Source of the DNA: Clostridiales bacterium
GTDB taxonomy: Bacteria > Bacillota > Clostridia > Oscillospirales > Acutalibacteraceae
Direction: 5' to 3'
Assembly: GCA_012839185.1 (NCBI GenBank)
Contig: DUNU01000002.1
Coordinates: 310,001 to 374,000, forward strand
DNA length: 64,000 bases
The notes under the pieces were generated by a model. The model did not search any database and had not been told where the DNA came from. It worked only from the letters and a program-made list of their open reading frames with translations. Made by a program: the position numbers and the translations under genes. This document shows positions 59,110-64,000 of the stretch, piece by piece (within the stretch, counting starts at the first letter, position 1; each line of letters opens with the position of its first letter).

Positions 59110-60390
59110 TTAGAATGCTGTGTCAAGAAGTGTGATACCGTCAATTTTAAGATCGAAGTAGGGAGCACTTCTGAATTTGGATTCCATGAAGGCACCGTCG
59201 ATGATAACGTTTGTGTCGCCTGTATAAGCAGCATCAGTATCAACGTCAGCCATGTACTCGGTTAATTCGGCACCGTCAACCGTGAATGTGGAGGTGTCAA
59301 ATACCTGGATGGAACCGTCAAGAAGAGCAGCCTTGATTTCTTCAACCTTAGCAACAGTGCCTTCGGCAGCAACGGTCTCATTGATTTCGGTAAGAACAAC
59401 AGAACCTGTTTCGATTGTGCCTGTGTAGTCTACCGGAATTTCTGTACCGTTTACAACGGATTCGATTGCAAGAGTGAAGTAAGGAGTCCAGTCAATACGA
59501 GAGGATACGATGAATGTGTTGGGGCAAGCAGCAATTGTTGAACCGTTATAGGAAACGTTCGGAACACCTGCATTTTCACAAGCTGTGGGAGCACCCATAG
59601 AGTCGGCGTGCTGGCTGATAAGAACGCATTTGTTGGCGATAAGCTTTGTTGCACCTTCTTTTTCAGCTGTTTCGTCATACCATGAACCTGTGAATGTTAC
59701 TTCCATTGTAGCGGATTCGCAGATGGAACGAGCACCAAGGAAGAATGAAGTATAACCGGAAACAACTTCTGCATAGGTGTAAGCACCGACATAACCGATC
59801 TTGGCTTCTTCAGCAGTGATTTCGCCTGCTTCAATCATTTCATTGAGCTTTAAGCCTGCGGCAACACCTGCAAGATAGCGACCTTCATAAATGGAAGCAA
59901 ATGCATTGTGATAGTTTGCAAGACCCTCTGTGTGAGCCTTTGTGCCGGTAGCATGGCAGAACTGTACTGCGGGATATTCCTTGGCAGCTTCAATCATGTA
60001 GTCTTCATGACCGAAAGAGTCTGCGAAGATGATGTTGCAACCCTGGTCAACAAGGTCGGCAGCAGCATCATAGCATTCCTGACCTTCGGGAATGTTGGTC
60101 TTGAAAATTGCCTGATCGGCGGAAAGTCCGAGAGCAGCAACTGCAGCATCAGCAGCATCAATGAAGTTCTTGTCATAAGTGGAGTTTTCATCGTGTAAGA
60201 AAATGAACCCGACCTTGATGTCTTCAATTGCGATAGGAGTGAGAGTAACATCAGTTTCGTCATTAACGGCTGTTGTGCCGTCTTCTGCTGTTGTAGGCTC
60301 ATCAACAGGCGGCTTGTCTTTGCATGCTGCAAAGCAGATGATCATAACTGCTGCAAGAGCAAGAGCTAACCATTTGAGTGACTTTTTCAT
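59110..60390 (-). CDS. BMP-family substrate-binding lipoprotein (PnrA-like, nucleoside uptake), 426 aa
   Basis: A lipoprotein signal peptide (LALALAAVMIICFAAC) ends in a lipobox cysteine at about residue 23, followed by a Thr/Asp/Glu-rich linker. The ligand domain has IKVGFIFLHDENSTYDKNF, the BMP/PnrA signature start. CNIIFADSFGHEDYMIEAA, AGVAAGLK, IGYVGAYTYAEVVSGYTSFFLGAR and ISQHADSMGAPTACENAG follow the order of PnrA-type purine nucleoside receptors. GGAGGA precedes the ATG at 60390; the upstream in-frame start has no such site. Context with xpt supports purines. Confidence 0.92.
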   Translation of the reverse strand: MKKSLKWLALALAAVMIICFAACKDKPPVDEPTTAEDGTTAVNDETDVTLTPIAIEDIKVGFIFLHDENSTYDKNFIDAADAAVAALGLSADQAIFKTNIPEGQECYDAAADLVDQGCNIIFADSFGHEDYMIEAAKEYPAVQFCHATGTKAHTEGLANYHNAFASIYEGRYLAGVAAGLKLNEMIEAGEITAEEAKIGYVGAYTYAEVVSGYTSFFLGARSICESATMEVTFTGSWYDETAEKEGATKLIANKCVLISQHADSMGAPTACENAGVPNVSYNGSTIAACPNTFIVSSRIDWTPYFTLAIESVVNGTEIPVDYTGTIETGSVVLTEINETVAAEGTVAKVEEIKAALLDGSIQVFDTSTFTVDGAELTEYMADVDTDAAYTGDTNVIIDGAFMESKFRSAPYFDLKIDGITLLDTAF

Positions 60391-60481
60391 TTGAAAATCC
60401 TCCGTTAAAAAATGTGAATGAAATCTATCAAAGAAGACAGAATGTCTTTCTTCCAAGTTAAGATAAGTGACAAGAGCAAGG

Positions 60482-61057
60482 TTATTGTTCTCTGAATTTG
60501 ATAAATCCTTTGCCCATTTCTTCTACTATGGCAAGGGAACAGAGCTTAATTCCCTTTTTGCGGATATTTTCGCCTCCGGGCTGGAACCCCTTTTCGATTG
60601 CAATTCCGATACCGCAGAGTTTTGCTCCCGCCTGCTCGACAATGTTCATAAGACCGTTGCAGGCTGCTCCGTTAGCAAGAAAATCATCAATGATAAGAAT
60701 ATTATCGCTTGCGTTGATGAATTTTTTCGAAACTACCATTGCATAATCCATGTTTTTTGTAAATGAGTGACAGTCTGCTGCATAAAGGTCAGTACCGATA
60801 TTTGAATGGCTCCCTTTTTTTGCAAATACGAAAGGAACTTTTAATCTCAGTGCAGTCGAAAACGCGAGGGGAATACCGCTTGCTTCAACCGTGAGAACTT
60901 TGGTTACGCCGTCATTTTCAAATGCTTTTGCAAACGCTTCGCCGCAAGCATCCAAAAGTTCGGCATCCACCTGATGATTAAGGAACATATCGACTTTAAG
61001 AATATCAGAATTTAGTGCAATTCCTTCTGTACGGATTCGATTTTTGAGAAGTTCCAT
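60482..61057 (-). CDS. xpt: Xanthine phosphoribosyltransferase, 191 aa
   Basis: Salvages xanthine to XMP using PRPP. It begins MELLKNRIRTEGIALNSDIL, typical of Xpt. It has FLNHQVD, the VEASGIPLA loop, FAKKGSHSN and the PRPP-binding motif ILIIDDFLANGAAC. Length equals that of Bacillus Xpt. The ATG at 61057 follows GGGGTG; an in-frame start at 61126 is upstream of the predicted -10 region's transcript start and is rejected. It is first in a unit with the nucleoside ABC importer. No guanine riboswitch is visible in front. Confidence 0.94.
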   Translation of the reverse strand: MELLKNRIRTEGIALNSDILKVDMFLNHQVDAELLDACGEAFAKAFENDGVTKVLTVEASGIPLAFSTALRLKVPFVFAKKGSHSNIGTDLYAADCHSFTKNMDYAMVVSKKFINASDNILIIDDFLANGAACNGLMNIVEQAGAKLCGIGIAIEKGFQPGGENIRKKGIKLCSLAIVEEMGKGFIKFREQ

Positions 61058-61084
61058 AAACACACCCCATAATATCACTATAAC

Positions 61085-61113
61085 ATTATACTCCTTTATT
61101 TTTAGTTTTGCAA
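61085..61113 (-). promoter_or_regulatory. Promoter of xpt and the nucleoside importer
   Basis: Minus strand TTGCAA (61113-61108) and TATAAT (61090-61085), spacer 17 bp, giving a leader of only ~20 bases. The 61114-61341 stretch beyond it is very AT-rich and holds no visible feature. Confidence 0.8.
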
Positions 61114-61341
61114 TAGAAAAATTCATTTTCGTATGATATTCTAACTTTTGTCGTCATTTTGTTGCTAAATTGTGAATTTTTATCGTTACGGAAAGGTTGC
61201 AAATTTTATGTCTGCAAATATGTATTCATCGTTCATTTTTTATTGCCAAAATTGAAGAATTATGCACTTTGTATTAAAAAAAATCAGACTTCGACAAAAT
61301 GTGTATAAATGTTAAATTTTTGAGAATTTACGTATTATTGT

Positions 61342-61370
61342 TTGACTTTTGAAATAAAATGTAGTAATAT
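61342..61370 (+). promoter_or_regulatory. Promoter of the surface protein pair
   Basis: TTGACT (61342-61347) and TAATAT (61365-61370) with a 17-bp spacer; a weaker match to consensus than the others in the window. Confidence 0.6.
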
Positions 61371-61426
61371 AAGTTTGTATTATGGATTACCAGTATCTTT
61401 TCACGCAACGAAAGAGAGAGATAATA

Positions 61427-62647
61427 ATGAAAAGACATGTTGCAGTTATTACAGCAATAATATTAATCACAGTCTGGGTGGGTGTATTTTGTACAGGGGT
61501 AGTCGCTACTGGAGAGGAGCAAGCTGATTCGATGCCGACATTGACCTTGCCGGATCGTGAAACCAGTACAAAGCCACAGCCGGTTACGTATACAATGCCT
61601 CCTACTCTTTATCCGAGCCCGACGGGTACGGGTGACGAAGCGACTACAAGTCACAAGACACAGCTTGGCGGTGCTATTGACAGGGTTCAAAGCGGCGATG
61701 GCAACTATGTGGACATTATCGATGGTGTTGCAGGTGATATAAGTAGTATTACAGGTGCAATAGGAAACGGCTTGAATACCATTATGGAAGGTGCCGGTCA
61801 GATTAACTGGGATGCTATAATGGGTACAGTCGGAGAAATGTTTAAGGAGCCTGTTACCGAAACTCCATCTCAGAACCCCGGCGGTCAGCCTCCTGCAAAC
61901 AATCCCACAAATCCCGGAGGAAATCAAGTTGGAAATGCCACTGCAGAAGCTTTAGGCAATATTGCTTCTACTTTTATTGGTAATATCGGCACATCCAACG
62001 GACTTTTAAGCGGATTTTTTAATAACATTGGTACTGCTGCCGGTATTATTGAAACTACGACAAGTGCAGGCGGCGTCAGAGATAACAGCGGAGCAAGCCA
62101 GAATCAAAGCGGTCAGACCGGCGGGATCAATGCCGGCAACACCGAAGGTATCTCGGGTGGTCTCTCCACAATTATTTCGGGATTTAACAGTGCCATAAAT
62201 TCCGTCACCGGCGGAAGCACTGATCCTGCTTCAATTTTAGGTTCATTGGGTTCATTAGGTTCGCTCGGTTCGCTTAATATTGGCGGACTTGGCGGGAATA
62301 AAAACAATAAACCTACTGAGGCAACAACTCTTTTCCCTCCCGTCACAATGCCTACAACTCAGGCTTATACGGGGAACTATTATAATTATGGCGGAGCTCA
62401 GATAACAGCAATCCAGATTGCAACTGTCCCGACAACCGTTCCCAGCACAACCGTACTTGAAACTCTTGAGCCTCAGACTCCTGCCGGCACAAGCGGTGAA
62501 ATTGAGAATATAGACTCCATTCCCGCAGGTATGCAGTCTGAAAACACCAATAATTCAAGAACAGGAACAAAAAAGATTATAGGTGCAGTCGTTATCGTGC
62601 TGGCATTCGGTGCCATTGCTGCAGTTGTCATTAAACGCTCAATGTAA
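61427..62647 (+). CDS. Low-complexity surface protein with C-terminal membrane anchor, 406 aa
   Basis: The ATG at 61427 gives a clean signal peptide (KRHVAVITAIILITVWVGVFC); an earlier in-frame ATG at 61382 would add 15 polar residues. The mature part is rich in Gly, Asn, Thr, Ser and Pro. It has a Thr/Pro-rich start, glycine/asparagine blocks and a fourfold GSL microrepeat (LGSLGSLGSLGSLNIGGLGG region). A Thr-rich stretch leads to one C-terminal membrane helix (IIGAVVIVLAFGAIAAVVI) and a short basic tail (KRSM). No LPXTG is present. It could be a glycosylated surface stalk. No family is recognised. The next gene starts nine bases later. Confidence 0.75.
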   Translation: MKRHVAVITAIILITVWVGVFCTGVVATGEEQADSMPTLTLPDRETSTKPQPVTYTMPPTLYPSPTGTGDEATTSHKTQLGGAIDRVQSGDGNYVDIIDGVAGDISSITGAIGNGLNTIMEGAGQINWDAIMGTVGEMFKEPVTETPSQNPGGQPPANNPTNPGGNQVGNATAEALGNIASTFIGNIGTSNGLLSGFFNNIGTAAGIIETTTSAGGVRDNSGASQNQSGQTGGINAGNTEGISGGLSTIISGFNSAINSVTGGSTDPASILGSLGSLGSLGSLNIGGLGGNKNNKPTEATTLFPPVTMPTTQAYTGNYYNYGGAQITAIQIATVPTTVPSTTVLETLEPQTPAGTSGEIENIDSIPAGMQSENTNNSRTGTKKIIGAVVIVLAFGAIAAVVIKRSM

Positions 62648-62656
62648 GGTATATAT

Positions 62657-63952
62657 ATGAAAAAAAGTTATATTATCACTGCTGTTGTCGTTCTGCTTGC
62701 TGTTGCGATGGTTGCGGTTGTTTTTGTGGGCAAAGATATGATAAACATCAATAATCCCAATAGCGAAATGACCACAGAACCCATTTCTCCTGCTGCAAGT
62801 GCTGACAAAAACGCATATTTATCTATCGTAAAATCATCAAGTGATATGTCTACTCCGATTATGGAGACTGCACTTGATGATATTTTCTACACCATTGATA
62901 CTGCCGGTAAAGTATCCTTCTTCAGACTTTCCGGAACGGCTCTTTCTCAAGTTGAGGCAAGCGGCAGTTATGAAATTACGGTTTCCTGTGCTTATCAGGA
63001 TTTAAAAGCCGACGTCAGCTATTATACCGATGATGAGGATAATACAGTCGGTTTCGGTCTTTTCCTTGCAACTGACGATGAATCCGTTTTGATTTATGAA
63101 TACGCATTCTTCTATCTTCTTGACTTGCCTGAAAGGTTTGCGTCATCAAACAAGATGCTCGTTCTGATTGATACTGATAAGACCGATATTTATTCAAATG
63201 ATAAGGTTTACGAAGAATCTTTCAGTTTTAATACCTCCAATCAAGCCACTTCCCGTTTCATAGTTGCCGACAATCGCACTATCGACGACAGAGGTGCTCC
63301 TCGTGCGGACTATTGCATGACTACCGATGCCGTCATCCGTGACTGTGCAGATGAGCTTTTATTCTTTTCATCCCGTTATTATCGCTTATTCAAGAATGAT
63401 TATCAGATGGATATTTTCCGGACGGGCAACTGGGGCAACAATACCGATAATGATCGTTATATCGAGAATATAGTCGGCTTTTATGCCGTAAACACGGACG
63501 AGGGAGTTCGTCATTTTGCAAAAACAGAAGATGGTTTTGCTCTTTCCGTTTATAAGCCTGATTCCAAAGAAACTACCCTTATTCATGAGTTTAGCGGTGA
63601 TTTTTACGAAGATTATATTCTTTCCGGAGAATATTTATTAAACCGCCTGACTCTTGAAATTTATGATATTTCCGGCGATAAGACGAGTAAGATAGCCATT
63701 CCCGACAATGTTGATTTCAAACCGGATTTATTTGAAATTGATGAAAACGGTACATATTTTATTCGTGGTGCTGCCGATTTGGAATATGCAGCTATCGTTG
63801 TCGGGAAATCAGATGGTGCTGCGAATATATATTATAATGATATGTTTAAAAACATCATAATTCCCACAATTACGGATGATAATACCGTGATGCTCAACAT
63901 TGCAAAGGATGCTTCCGGAAGCGAGTTCGCAGTTGCGTTCTATTCAATCTGA
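62657..63952 (+). CDS. Membrane-anchored extracytoplasmic protein of unknown function, 431 aa
   Basis: An N-terminal hydrophobic segment (YIITAVVVLLAVAMVAVVFV) without a lipobox serves as signal anchor. A short Thr/Pro/Ser linker follows. The rest is mostly beta-strand-like with many Asp, Tyr and Phe residues and patterns such as YEISGDKTSKIAIPDN- and ENGTYFIRG-like strands, which may form a propeller. I do not recognise a family. It is co-transcribed with the low-complexity protein, so the two may work together at the cell surface. A terminator follows 17 bases after the stop. Confidence 0.7.
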   Translation: MKKSYIITAVVVLLAVAMVAVVFVGKDMININNPNSEMTTEPISPAASADKNAYLSIVKSSSDMSTPIMETALDDIFYTIDTAGKVSFFRLSGTALSQVEASGSYEITVSCAYQDLKADVSYYTDDEDNTVGFGLFLATDDESVLIYEYAFFYLLDLPERFASSNKMLVLIDTDKTDIYSNDKVYEESFSFNTSNQATSRFIVADNRTIDDRGAPRADYCMTTDAVIRDCADELLFFSSRYYRLFKNDYQMDIFRTGNWGNNTDNDRYIENIVGFYAVNTDEGVRHFAKTEDGFALSVYKPDSKETTLIHEFSGDFYEDYILSGEYLLNRLTLEIYDISGDKTSKIAIPDNVDFKPDLFEIDENGTYFIRGAADLEYAAIVVGKSDGAANIYYNDMFKNIIIPTITDDNTVMLNIAKDASGSEFAVAFYSI

Positions 63953-63969
63953 GTTTAATATTTTCTTAA

Positions 63970-63996
63970 TCAGACGGCTTGTGCCGTCTTTTTTAT
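63970..63996 (+). terminator. Terminator of the surface protein pair
   Basis: AGACGGC and GCCGTCT pair around TTGT and are followed by T6. The stem resembles the hairpin after thrS (AAGACGGC/GCCGTCTT). Confidence 0.92.
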
Positions 63997-64000
63997 TTGC

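Noticed and set aside
62236..62280. CRISPR-like short tandem repeat
   Set aside because: In-frame 9-bp microrepeat encoding Gly-Ser-Leu, with no spacers.

Overview
The window reads as a moderately AT-rich chromosome segment of an anaerobic Gram-positive bacterium, most likely an uncultured member of the class Clostridia. The reasons are strong AGGAGG-type ribosome binding sites, consensus TTGACA-N17-TATAAT promoters, two T-box leaders, a SpoVB-type flippase, a BMP-type lipoprotein transporter, KtrAB-like potassium uptake and many low-potential iron-sulfur proteins. No phage, insertion sequence, CRISPR array or replication origin was seen.

Layout. 1-1.9 kb: the end of an Mrr-type restriction-endonuclease-like gene and a decayed tail of an RlmD-like RNA methyltransferase. 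1.9-8.0 kb: a five-gene operon of unknown purpose (SCP2-like protein, class III aminotransferase, split transketolase, second SCP2-like protein) facing a PucR/CdaR-type regulator. 8.2-17.9 kb: housekeeping genes (recA-recX-rimO, a Gfo/Idh/MocA oxidoreductase, rpsU, a YqeG-like phosphatase, prmA, an MFS transporter, and thrS behind a threonine T-box). 18-30 kb: envelope and redox genes, namely a membrane-anchored phosphoesterase, a frameshifted mntP, two flippases, a CrtI-like flavoprotein overlapping an Fe-S flavin reductase, a GNAT-Gfo/Idh/MocA fusion and a membrane-anchored parvulin. tRNA-Pro follows.

30.3-38.6 kb, minus strand: one operon aroF-pheA-aroB-aroC-aroEK-aroQ-aroA-tyrA. It encodes the whole shikimate pathway plus the arms to phenylpyruvate and hydroxyphenylpyruvate. 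Its leader carries a 25-residue peptide with five Tyr and six Phe codons, followed by mutually exclusive hairpins, which is a classical transcription attenuator. Next to it, a T-box whose specifier reads best as isoleucine (ATC) precedes an unusual HTH-cupin-acyl-CoA ligase fusion.

41.6-45.7 kb, minus strand: a compact cluster of two NifX-like proteins, two Mrp/MinD-type ATPases with ferredoxin inserts, a metallo-beta-lactamase-fold protein, a DUF134 HTH protein and a small Gly-rich protein. It lies behind a promoter with two copies of a 17-bp operator and resembles the orange-protein clusters of sulfate reducers. KtrAB and tRNA-Leu follow. 48.4-55.2 kb holds a 2223-residue secreted adhesin-like protein with MBG/YDG-type repeats. 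55.3-61.1 kb is a purine salvage unit (xpt, BMP lipoprotein, ABC ATPase and two permeases). The window ends with two membrane-anchored surface proteins of unknown function.

The best candidates for undescribed biology are the aminotransferase-transketolase-SCP2 operon, the isoleucine T-box in front of the acyl-CoA ligase, the Phe/Tyr attenuator of the aro operon, the twin-operator NifX/Mrp cluster, and the mntP frameshift at a canonical slippery heptamer.
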